DNA of 64,000 bases, taken from Myxococcus xanthus (lineage in GTDB: Bacteria; Myxococcota; Myxococcia; Myxococcales; Myxococcaceae). The notes beneath the pieces were generated by a model. It saw nothing but the letters and a program-made list of their open reading frames with translations. It ran no database searches and was not told the DNA's origin. Positions within the stretch are counted from its first letter, which is position 1. Each line of letters starts with the position of its first letter. Where the stretch lies: contig NZ_FNOH01000014.1 in NCBI RefSeq assembly GCF_900106535.1, positions 124,001 through 188,000 on the forward strand, written 5' to 3'. Below, one piece after another: positions 40,315 through 48,804 of the stretch. A program made the translations under genes and the position numbers.

Positions 40315-41952
40315 ATGATGGAGAGCAACGCCCCGACGAATGGCGCCCCCCCCGACGTCGCGGACCCGATGCTGGGCCGGGTCCTGAACGAGCGCTTCCG
40401 CATCCTGGAGACGCTTGGCGCCGGAGGCATGGGTCGCGTCTACAAGGCCGTGCAGTCACCGCTGGACCGGCTGGTGGCGCTCAAGGTGCTCAATCCGCAG
40501 TACGGAGAGGGCAAGGACCCGGGCTTCCAGAAGCGCTTCTTCCTGGAGGCCAGCGTCACCGCGAAGCTGCGCCACCCGAACACCGTCACCGTCATCGACT
40601 ACGGCAAGACGGAAGACGGCATCTACTACATCGCCATGGAGTACCTGGAGGGGCTGACGCTGGGCCAGCTCCTCACGCAGATGGGCCCGCTGCCGTGGCC
40701 GCGCGCGCTCAACATCACCCAGCAGATCGCCCGCTCGCTGCGCGAAGCGCACAAGGTCGGCCTCATCCACCGCGACCTCAAGCCCGCCAACGTCATGGTC
40801 CTCAATCAGGAGACGGACCACGACGTGGTGAAGGTGCTCGACTTCGGCCTGGTGAAGTCCTTCATCGGCGACGCGGCGCCCGTGTCACAGGACACGTCCA
40901 TCACGCAGGCGGGCATCATCCTGGGCTCTCCGCAGTACATGGCGCCGGAGCAGGCGCGCAACATCGCCGACCCGCGCAGTGACGTGTACAGCCTGGGCGT
41001 GGTGCTCTATCAGATGCTGATGGGGCGGCCGCCCTTCCTGGCCGCGCAGAGCATCGACGTCATCGTCAAGCACATCAACGAACTGCCGCCCGCCTTCGGC
41101 TCGCTCTACCCCAACCATGGCATCCCCGGAGAGGTGGAGGCCCTGGTGATGAAGTGCCTCGCCAAGACGCCACCGGAGCGCTACCAGTCCATGGACGAGG
41201 TGATGGAGGCCATGCGCCGCACCATGTCCACGGTGGGCGTCAGCGGCGCCTTCAGTGGCGCACGCTTCGCGGGCGCGGGCATCAGCGGCGTCGGTGGCAG
41301 CGGCCCCATCAGCGGGCCCCACGGAAGCGGCCCCCACGGAAGTGGCCCCCACGGCGCGGCCGGCTCCGGTCCCGCCACCGTGGCGCTGGACATCTCCGTG
41401 GAGGAGGCGCCGGTCAAGGGCCGAAAGCCGCTGGGGATGATCCTCGGCGGCGGCGCGCTGCTGGTGGGCCTTGGCGTGGCCCTGATGGTGGCGATGCGCC
41501 CCACCCCGCCCGCCGAGCCCATCGTCCCTCCGCCACCGCCCGCCACCGCCCAGGCCGCGCCCGAAGCCAACGCGCCCGAGGCCGCCCTCCCGCCCGCGGA
41601 GTCCGCGGCGGGTGCGTCCGACGAGGAGCTGGCCCTGGCTCCGCTGACGCGCCCCACCGTGAAGCCGGTGCGCTTCCTCATCGTCAGCGACCCCATGGGC
41701 GCGCGCGTGACGTACCAGGGGAAGGACCTGGGCGAGACGCCCCTGAACCTCGAGGTGGCTCCGAATGCCAGCGGCGTCGCGGAAGCGACGCTGACCTTCA
41801 CCCTGGACGGCTACCAGCGCGCCCGCGCCGTCGCCAGGGGCGCGGGCCCCGAAGAGCGCTTCACGCAGAAGCTCCAGCCCAAGAAGAAGGCGAGCACGCG
41901 GCCTGGAAAGGCCCCAGACTCGTCGCCCTACAAGGACGACCCGTACAATTGA
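40315..41952 (+). CDS. Membrane Ser/Thr protein kinase with C-terminal PEGA domain
   Basis: 545 residues; two ATG codons at 40315 and 40318. The cytoplasmic Hanks kinase (about 28-300) has glycine loop GAGGMGRV, VALK, HRDLKPAN, DFG, MAPEQA and DVYSLG, so it should be active. A Gly/Ser/His linker with three SGPHG repeats (about 333-347) leads to one membrane segment (GMILGGGALLVGLGVALMVAM, about 378-399). The Pro/Ala-rich periplasmic region ends in a PEGA domain (about 460-525, IVSDPMGARVTYQGKDLGETPLNLEV). PEGA domains are usually extracytoplasmic binding modules. The next gene, a TonB-dependent receptor, starts inside the kinase stop (TTGA). Confidence 0.93.
   Translation: MMESNAPTNGAPPDVADPMLGRVLNERFRILETLGAGGMGRVYKAVQSPLDRLVALKVLNPQYGEGKDPGFQKRFFLEASVTAKLRHPNTVTVIDYGKTEDGIYYIAMEYLEGLTLGQLLTQMGPLPWPRALNITQQIARSLREAHKVGLIHRDLKPANVMVLNQETDHDVVKVLDFGLVKSFIGDAAPVSQDTSITQAGIILGSPQYMAPEQARNIADPRSDVYSLGVVLYQMLMGRPPFLAAQSIDVIVKHINELPPAFGSLYPNHGIPGEVEALVMKCLAKTPPERYQSMDEVMEAMRRTMSTVGVSGAFSGARFAGAGISGVGGSGPISGPHGSGPHGSGPHGAAGSGPATVALDISVEEAPVKGRKPLGMILGGGALLVGLGVALMVAMRPTPPAEPIVPPPPPATAQAAPEANAPEAALPPAESAAGASDEELALAPLTRPTVKPVRFLIVSDPMGARVTYQGKDLGETPLNLEVAPNASGVAEATLTFTLDGYQRARAVARGAGPEERFTQKLQPKKKASTRPGKAPDSSPYKDDPYN
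41311..41355 (+). repeat. Three tandem 15-bp repeats inside the kinase gene
   Basis: Three consecutive copies of a 15-bp unit (starting 41311, 41326, 41341) differ at a few positions and encode SGPHG three times in the flexible linker before the membrane segment. The copy number could vary between strains. Confidence 0.85.
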
Positions 41953-44471
41953 AAACCCTGACAGCCTTCAAACGAGCGGGCCTCCTCGCGATGTGTCTGT
42001 GCGCGGGGGAAGCCCTGGCGGACGCCCGCCTTGAGGCCCGGCGCCACTTCCGCAGCGGCATGAGCCTCATCGCCCAGAAGCAGTACGACGCGGGCATCGC
42101 CGAGCTCGAAGCCGCCTACGCCATCAAGCCGCACCCCAACGTCCTCTTCAACATCGCCCGCGCCTACCAGGACTCGGGCCGGTCGAAGGCGGCGCTGGAG
42201 GTGTACCAGCGCTACCTCGCCAGCAATCCGCCGGACGCAGCCTCCGTGCTGCCCATGGTGGCCGCGCTGGAGGAAAAGCTGAAGGCCGAGGAAGCACAGG
42301 CCACCGCCGCGCAGGACCCGTCGTCGCTGCCCATGCCGCCGCCCCCCGCGGGCACGCAGTCGCAGCAGCAACTGAGCGCGCTGCTGGAGCGGCTGGAGAA
42401 GGCCATTGAACGGGCCGAGGCCATGCCCGTGGGGAGCGCCACCATTCCCGGCCTGACGCCCAGCGGCGTCGCCTCCGCCAGCTCGGACGACGCGGTCGGC
42501 GGCGTGGACCTGGGCGCAGTGCCCTACGAAGAGCGCGTGGTGACGGCGAGCCGCCGCGCGCAGTCCTCGCTGGACGCGCCCAACGCCACCACCGTCATCA
42601 CCGCCGAGGACATCCGCCTGTCGGGCGCCACGTCGCTGCCGGAGCTGCTGCGGCGCGTGCCCGGCGCGGACGTCATGGCCCTGGGCGTGGGCAGCGCCAA
42701 CGTGTCGCTGCGTGGCTTCAACCAACGCATCGCCAACAAGGTGCTGGTGCTGGTGGACGGCCGCACGGAGTACCAGGACTTCCTGGGCCTCACCATCTGG
42801 TCCTCCATCCCCATCAGCTTGGAGGAGATTGAGCGCATCGAGGTCATCCGCGGCCCGGGCAGCGCGCTGTACGGCGCCAACGCCATGCTCGGCGTGGTCA
42901 ACATCATCACCCGCGCGCCCGGCACCGGACCGCGCGCGCAGTTCAACGTCACCGGCGGCACCGGCAACACCGCCGCGGGCTCCTTCGTCAGCCACGGCGG
43001 CTCGGGCACGATGCGCTACCGGGCGGCGGCGGGCTATTCGCAGACGGACAAGTGGAGCCGGGACTACGCCAGCGGCCTGCCGGACGTGACGCTGCGCGGC
43101 CCCGACCCGGACCTGGGCGCTCGCGGCGCGCGCGCGTCGCTGTCCGCCGTGTACACCTTCGCCGAAGGGCGCCAGGTGGGCCTGTCCGGCGGCGTGAATC
43201 GCTTCACCACGGAAATCTATCCGCCGGGCCTGCTGCGCAACTACTTCATCGACGGCGTCAACGCCTTCGCCAAGGGCGACGTGGAGCTGGGGCCGCTGAA
43301 GCTGAAGACGTTCTGGAACCACATCTCCAGCGACGCAGGGCCCCAGTATGAAGCCACGGGCCAGCGGTCGCTGGTGACGTCGCTCAACTCCAACCTCTTC
43401 AACGCCGAGCTGCTCTTCGCGCGCGACTTCGAGCTCGCGGGCACGCACCAGCTCAACATCGGCGTGGAGGGCCGCCTCAAGCGCGTGGACTGGGGAGACT
43501 ACCTGGGCCCGCTGCGCGAGCAGGTGCACGCGGCCTTCTTCGTCCAGGACGAGTGGCGCATCGTGGAGCCGCTGGCGCTGGTGGCCAGCTACCGCGTGGA
43601 CCGGCACCCGCTGCTCAACCTGGGCAGCCCGGGCCTGGCGCACTCGCCGCGCATCTCCGCGCTGTTCAAGCCTTTCGAAAACCACGCCTTCCGCGCGAGC
43701 GCGGCCTCCGCCTTCCGTGAGCCCACGTTCCTGGAGAGCTACACGCAGCTGACGGTGCCCGTGCCGGGCATCAACGGCGTCAGCACGCTCACCACCGGCA
43801 ATCAGCAACTGCGTCCCGAGCGCCTCACCGCCTTCGAGCTGGGCTGGCGCGGCGAGGCCCCGGAGCTGGGCATCGACCTGGACGTGGCCGTGTACCAGAA
43901 CACGGTGAGAGACCTCATCGGTCTGTCCGGGGTGTCGCGGCTGCCGCCGGGCCAGTCGTATGACCCGGGCACCGGTTCGTACCTGCTGGGCAGTTCGTCC
44001 TTCCAGAACGAGGACGCCATCTACACCGCGCGCGGCGCCGAAGCGGGCGTCACCCTGGCGCCGGTGGACGGCCTGGGACTGAAGTTGAGCGCGTCGCTGC
44101 AGGACGTGACGTCGGACCGCGAGTCGGCGGCCGAGTGCGGCCCGTGCAACCAGGCGCCGCAGTTCCGGCTGTACGGCGGCCTCACCTACCGCTCACGCGC
44201 GGACCTGGAGTTCGGCGTGGACGCGGCCTACACCTCCGCCTCCACGTGGATTGAGCGCGAGCCCGCCGCCGCGGACCCCACTCGCATCGAACTGGTGTCC
44301 AACCCGCTGCGCGCCTACACCGTGGTGAACGCGCGCGTGGGCTACATGGCCGTCAAGGACACCGTCACCGTCGCGCTGGTGGGCAGCCACCTGGGCGGCG
44401 CGCATTCCCAGCACCCCTTTGGCAATCGCATCGAGCGGCGCGTCTACGCGACCCTGACGGTGACTCCATGA
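41949..44471 (+). CDS. TonB-dependent receptor with N-terminal TPR domain
   Basis: 840 residues from TTG 41949, which overlaps the kinase stop; it gives a signal peptide (AFKRAGLLAMCLCAGEALADA). Residues about 26-115 are a TPR repeat pair (HFRSGMSLIAQKQYDAGIAELEAAYAI, then ARAYQDSGRSKAALEVYQRYLA). After a linker with Pro-rich and helical stretches comes the plug (about 195-310: ATTVITAEDIRLSGATSLPELLRRVPG, GPGSALYGANAMLGVVNIITR) and a beta barrel to the C-terminus. A periplasmic TPR in place of the usual signalling or TonB-box extension is unusual. It should import or sense a large ligand and contact a periplasmic partner, plausibly the coupled kinase. Confidence 0.92.
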   Translation: MKTLTAFKRAGLLAMCLCAGEALADARLEARRHFRSGMSLIAQKQYDAGIAELEAAYAIKPHPNVLFNIARAYQDSGRSKAALEVYQRYLASNPPDAASVLPMVAALEEKLKAEEAQATAAQDPSSLPMPPPPAGTQSQQQLSALLERLEKAIERAEAMPVGSATIPGLTPSGVASASSDDAVGGVDLGAVPYEERVVTASRRAQSSLDAPNATTVITAEDIRLSGATSLPELLRRVPGADVMALGVGSANVSLRGFNQRIANKVLVLVDGRTEYQDFLGLTIWSSIPISLEEIERIEVIRGPGSALYGANAMLGVVNIITRAPGTGPRAQFNVTGGTGNTAAGSFVSHGGSGTMRYRAAAGYSQTDKWSRDYASGLPDVTLRGPDPDLGARGARASLSAVYTFAEGRQVGLSGGVNRFTTEIYPPGLLRNYFIDGVNAFAKGDVELGPLKLKTFWNHISSDAGPQYEATGQRSLVTSLNSNLFNAELLFARDFELAGTHQLNIGVEGRLKRVDWGDYLGPLREQVHAAFFVQDEWRIVEPLALVASYRVDRHPLLNLGSPGLAHSPRISALFKPFENHAFRASAASAFREPTFLESYTQLTVPVPGINGVSTLTTGNQQLRPERLTAFELGWRGEAPELGIDLDVAVYQNTVRDLIGLSGVSRLPPGQSYDPGTGSYLLGSSSFQNEDAIYTARGAEAGVTLAPVDGLGLKLSASLQDVTSDRESAAECGPCNQAPQFRLYGGLTYRSRADLEFGVDAAYTSASTWIEREPAAADPTRIELVSNPLRAYTVVNARVGYMAVKDTVTVALVGSHLGGAHSQHPFGNRIERRVYATLTVTP

Positions 44472-45682
44472 GCCGCCCCACCCTGTCCTCCTGGAAGCGA
44501 GCCGCTGGTGGCCTCGCCCTCGCAACCGTCATCGGACTCGGCTGCGATGCACCGCCCGTGGTGCCCACCGCCGACGTGCGGCAGAACACGCGCAACGCGC
44601 GCATCGACGGCAACCTGGTGGTGCAGTCACGCGCGCGTGGCAACGCGGTGGTGTTCCTCTACGACGCGGACCGGCCTCCGCCGCCGCAGGGCACCGGCCG
44701 CCCCATCACCTTCACCGTCGTCCCCGCCGAGCAGCTCTTCGGGCCGGCGCTGGCGGGTGACACGCCCGGCCCCTTCGTCGCGCCCTTCAGCTTCAGCCTG
44801 GTGCCCGAGGGCCGCTACATGCTCCGCGGCTTCATCGATGTGGACGGCTGCGGCTCGGATGCGGGCGCGGACTGCCGCCGGTCCGACTTCAACCCCTGGT
44901 ACGGCGTCACCAGCGAGCCCAACGCGGGTGACGTGGGTGGCGCAGCGGTGGACGCGACCGGCAGACCGCTCACGGTGGAAGTCGTGGCGGACGCGGACGG
45001 CCAGCCGCAGCCCCTCACCGGCGTGGCAGTGAGCTTCTCCGACACCGCGCGCGTCGTGAGGGACCGGCCCACGTTCCAGGTCGTGCAGGGTGACGGGCAG
45101 CTGGGCAGCTCGGTGAAGCAGCTGCGCCTCCAGCCGCTGTCCCTCCACGACGGCGCGGTGGACCAGCGCCCGGAAGGCTTCGCCGTCAGCTACCTGGACG
45201 CAGACAACGACGGCACCCCCGATGGCTTCTGGCCGCGCGTGGTCGTGCGCAAGCTGGCGGACGACGCCAGCAACCTGGTGGACGAGAACGACCTGGACCG
45301 TGATGGCGTCCCGGATGACACCGGCGTGGACTACGCCCGCGCCGATGGTTCCCAGGACGGCGTACCGGATGTCGTCGTGCTCAACGCGCGCCTGGTGCCA
45401 GACAGCATCAGCGCCGCGCTCACCGACGAGAACGGCAACCCTCGCATGGAAGGCGCCGTCGTTCCGGAGCTGGTGGTGGAAGTGCGACCCCAGGCACTGG
45501 ATGCCCGGGTACCTACCAACCCCGTGCCGCTGCGTGAGCTGCCCCGAGGTCGCTACGCGGTGGTGTTGATCCAACCCAGTGGACAGACATGGCGTGTGCC
45601 CAATGAACTGGCACCCGCCCTCGCGTCTGGACTGGGGCTTCCTGCTGTGGAAAGTCAGGCTTTCTTCCTGGAGGTTCCCTGA
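44468..45682 (+). CDS. Lipoprotein with calcium-type Asp-rich repeats, coupled to the TonB receptor
   Basis: 404 residues; its ATG overlaps the receptor stop (ATGA). The signal peptide ends in the lipobox ATVIGLGC. The mature protein is beta-rich, with several Asp-rich turns resembling thrombospondin-3 or EF-hand calcium loops (DADNDGTPDG, DLDRDGVPDD, DGSQDGVPD) between about residues 245 and 310, and four further Cys residues in GCGSDAGADC. I do not recognise a family. Location after a TonB receptor suggests a surface or periplasmic ligand-capture lipoprotein of that receptor, in analogy with SusD/HmuY-like partners. That role is inferred from context. Confidence 0.8.
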   Translation: MSRPTLSSWKRAAGGLALATVIGLGCDAPPVVPTADVRQNTRNARIDGNLVVQSRARGNAVVFLYDADRPPPPQGTGRPITFTVVPAEQLFGPALAGDTPGPFVAPFSFSLVPEGRYMLRGFIDVDGCGSDAGADCRRSDFNPWYGVTSEPNAGDVGGAAVDATGRPLTVEVVADADGQPQPLTGVAVSFSDTARVVRDRPTFQVVQGDGQLGSSVKQLRLQPLSLHDGAVDQRPEGFAVSYLDADNDGTPDGFWPRVVVRKLADDASNLVDENDLDRDGVPDDTGVDYARADGSQDGVPDVVVLNARLVPDSISAALTDENGNPRMEGAVVPELVVEVRPQALDARVPTNPVPLRELPRGRYAVVLIQPSGQTWRVPNELAPALASGLGLPAVESQAFFLEVP

Positions 45683-45768
45683 GTGGCGGTGCTTTGACTT
45701 CGGACGCTCCATCCGCCAACATGATCGCCGTTCCCCGGGGAACTGCCCCAATTGAGGTTGATGATCCG

Positions 45769-46245
45769 ATGAAGGCCGGAACCCTCCCCGAGCCCCTCCC
45801 CCTCCGCAGCACGACGGAGACGACCCGCCCCCTGGGCGCGCGCCCCGCCACGGGCACGGCTCCGCAGCGCGTGCTGTTGGTGGATGACAGCCGCTCCATC
45901 CGCACGCTGCTGAAGATCTACCTCATGGCTCGCAACTTCGAGTTCCTCGAAGCGGAGTCCGCCGAGGAAGGCCTCAAGGTGTCGGAAGCGGAGCCGGTGG
46001 ACCTGGTCCTCACGGACTTCCACATGGATGGGATGAACGGCGCGGACTTCGCCGCGCAGATTCGCGCCAGCGCCAACCCGCGTCTGGCCAAGGTGCCCAT
46101 CCTGATGATGACGGGCGACCCGAACGTGGCGGAGGTGCGCGCGCTGGGTCAGAAGGCCGGCATCAGCGCCTTCGTCCGCAAGCCGGTGAGCTGCGCGCAG
46201 CTCATGACGCTGGTGGACACCATCCTCCCGCTGCCGCGCAAGTAG
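45769..46245 (+). CDS. Response regulator, receiver only, with N-terminal tail
   Basis: About 158 residues from ATG 45769; ATG 45721 is an in-frame alternative. A Pro/Thr/Arg-rich tail of about 30 residues precedes a receiver with VDDSRS, phosphoacceptor Asp in LTDFHMDGMNG, MMTGD and Lys in RKPV. No output domain is attached. It resembles the first receiver of the che operon (27123), especially in the TLLKIYLM helix. It follows the kinase, receptor and lipoprotein genes by about 85 bp and may be part of the same response or an independent orphan. Confidence 0.9.
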   Translation: MKAGTLPEPLPLRSTTETTRPLGARPATGTAPQRVLLVDDSRSIRTLLKIYLMARNFEFLEAESAEEGLKVSEAEPVDLVLTDFHMDGMNGADFAAQIRASANPRLAKVPILMMTGDPNVAEVRALGQKAGISAFVRKPVSCAQLMTLVDTILPLPRK

Positions 46246-46275
46246 CGCGCCGCGCCCGTCTGGGCACCGCTTCAC

Positions 46276-46902
46276 TCACGCCGGGTTCCGGGCCGCCGCA
46301 GCGGCGCGGGCCCGGCGTTTTCGCATGGCTTCACCCACGCGAATGGCCATCAGGAGCGCCAGCACCGCGCCGTAGATGAGCGGCTCGGTGACGTCCTTCT
46401 TCACGCGCCACACGAAGTGCACCACGCCCAGCGCCGCGGCCCCATAGGCCAGCCGGTGCAGGCGCTGCCAGCGTGGAAAGCCCAGCCGCCGCACCCACCG
46501 GTTCGTCGACGTCACGGCCAGGGGCACCAGCAGCACCAGCGCGGCGAAGCCCACGGTGATGAAGGGGCGCTCGGTGACGTCCGCCCACAGCGCGCCCCAC
46601 GCCAGCCCCTGGTCCAGCACCGCGTACACGAGGAAGTGCGCCACCGCGTAGGTGAAGGCCAAGAGGCCCAGGGTGCGGCGCACGCGCGCGGGCCACGTCC
46701 ACCCCGCCACCAGCCGCAGCGGCGTGCACGTCAGCGAGGCCACCAGCAGCACCAGCGTCAGCAGCCCCGTCTGGTGGAGCGCGGCTTCAATCGCGTTGGG
46801 CCCCAGCTCGCCCCGGGGCCCCTGGACGGCGAGCATCAGCAGCGGCGACAGGCCACCCACGACGAGCGCGGGGTTGAGCCAGGGATACGGAGACGAGGCC
46901 AT
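46276..46902 (-). CDS. msrQ: MsrQ, heme-binding membrane subunit of methionine sulfoxide reductase
   Basis: 208 residues with about six membrane segments. It matches MsrQ/ferric-reductase-like domains: PWLNPALVV at the start, LGLLAFTYAVAHFLVYAVLDQG with a heme-ligand His, and RWQRLHRLAYGAAALGVVHFVW with two further His. It passes electrons from the quinone pool or a flavin reductase to MsrP. The C-terminal tail is very basic (KRRARAAAA). ATG 46902 is chosen because it starts 11 bp after the msrP stop. The reading frame upstream of that lies within msrP and is not coding. Confidence 0.92.
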   Translation of the reverse strand: MASSPYPWLNPALVVGGLSPLLMLAVQGPRGELGPNAIEAALHQTGLLTLVLLVASLTCTPLRLVAGWTWPARVRRTLGLLAFTYAVAHFLVYAVLDQGLAWGALWADVTERPFITVGFAALVLLVPLAVTSTNRWVRRLGFPRWQRLHRLAYGAAALGVVHFVWRVKKDVTEPLIYGAVLALLMAIRVGEAMRKRRARAAAAARNPA

Positions 46903-46913
46903 GGCGCGGGGAC

Positions 46914-47903
<990 letters not shown>

Positions 47904-47936
47904 GGCCCCTGTATAACGGCCCGGGCCGCCCGCGCG

Positions 47937-48725
47937 TTACCGGGCGGTGCCTTCCTGTCCCGGGAGCGTCCCGGTGCTCTGCGTCAGCGCGGCCTCACGG
48001 GCCCGGGCGTCCTTCAGGCGCCACAGCCGCCACCAGGGTGTGCCCGGGGACTCGTGGTGCTCCCAGTGGTAGCCGAAGAAGAAGCACGACAGCAGGGCCC
48101 ACAGGTGATTGCGCGGCAACGTGCGCGCGTGGTGAGGGGCCATGTCCGGCGTCTCCGGGCGCCGGTGCGGCAGGTAGGTGCCGAAGTAGAAGAGCTGCAA
48201 CGTGCCCAACACCGAGGGCAGCACCCAATAGCCGAGGATGTGTGGCTGGGAGACGCCCAGGAAGAGCAACACGTTGAACTTGGCCGCCATCACCCCAAGC
48301 TGGGGCAGCGTGGTGTAGCGGGCCATGAAGGTACCCAGCCACGGCCAGAAGGACTGGCTGTGGGTGGAAAAGTCCGGGTCCGCGTCGCTCGTGGGTCGGG
48401 CATGGTGGGCACGGTGGTTCACCACCAGCCGACGGTAGGACAGCCCCGCGAAGAGGAAGCAGGCGACCGTGCCCACGGCCTCGTTCACCCAGCGCCGGCC
48501 GGACACCGTGCCGTGCATGGCGTCGTGGCCGGTGATGAAGAGGCCCGTGCACAGCCAGGCCTGGAGAGCGACGTGCAGCCAGGTGAGCGGCTCCACCCAC
48601 GGCAGCTCCGCTCGTGTCAGCGCCCAGGCAAGGTGCCCACCCCACGCGCCCATGATGATGAGCGCGATGACGACGCCCCAGGGACCGGGCGGCGCTGGAC
48701 GGAGTTGGCGGGCGGAAGTCTCCAT
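47937..48725 (-). CDS. crtW: CrtW-type beta-carotene ketolase (fatty-acid-desaturase fold)
   Basis: 262 residues with four or so membrane helices. The di-iron histidine boxes are in CrtW order: FITGHDAMHGT, NHRAHHARPTSDADPDF, and GYHWEHHESPGTPWWRLWRL; the intermediate block QLFYFGTYLPHR is also diagnostic of CrtW 4-ketolases rather than acyl desaturases. It would insert a keto group at C4 of a beta-ionone ring, which fits keto-carotenoids such as 4-ketotorulene reported from Myxococcus. No other carotenoid gene surrounds it. A desaturase acting on another substrate remains possible. AGGTGAG lies at the ATG. Confidence 0.8.
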   Translation of the reverse strand: METSARQLRPAPPGPWGVVIALIIMGAWGGHLAWALTRAELPWVEPLTWLHVALQAWLCTGLFITGHDAMHGTVSGRRWVNEAVGTVACFLFAGLSYRRLVVNHRAHHARPTSDADPDFSTHSQSFWPWLGTFMARYTTLPQLGVMAAKFNVLLFLGVSQPHILGYWVLPSVLGTLQLFYFGTYLPHRRPETPDMAPHHARTLPRNHLWALLSCFFFGYHWEHHESPGTPWWRLWRLKDARAREAALTQSTGTLPGQEGTAR

Positions 48726-48804
48726 CTCACCTGCTTTCTGGCCATCGCCGGCCCGCCGCGCATGGGAAATACCCAGGCGGCGGGGCGGGGCAATGGGCCG
48801 GTGG

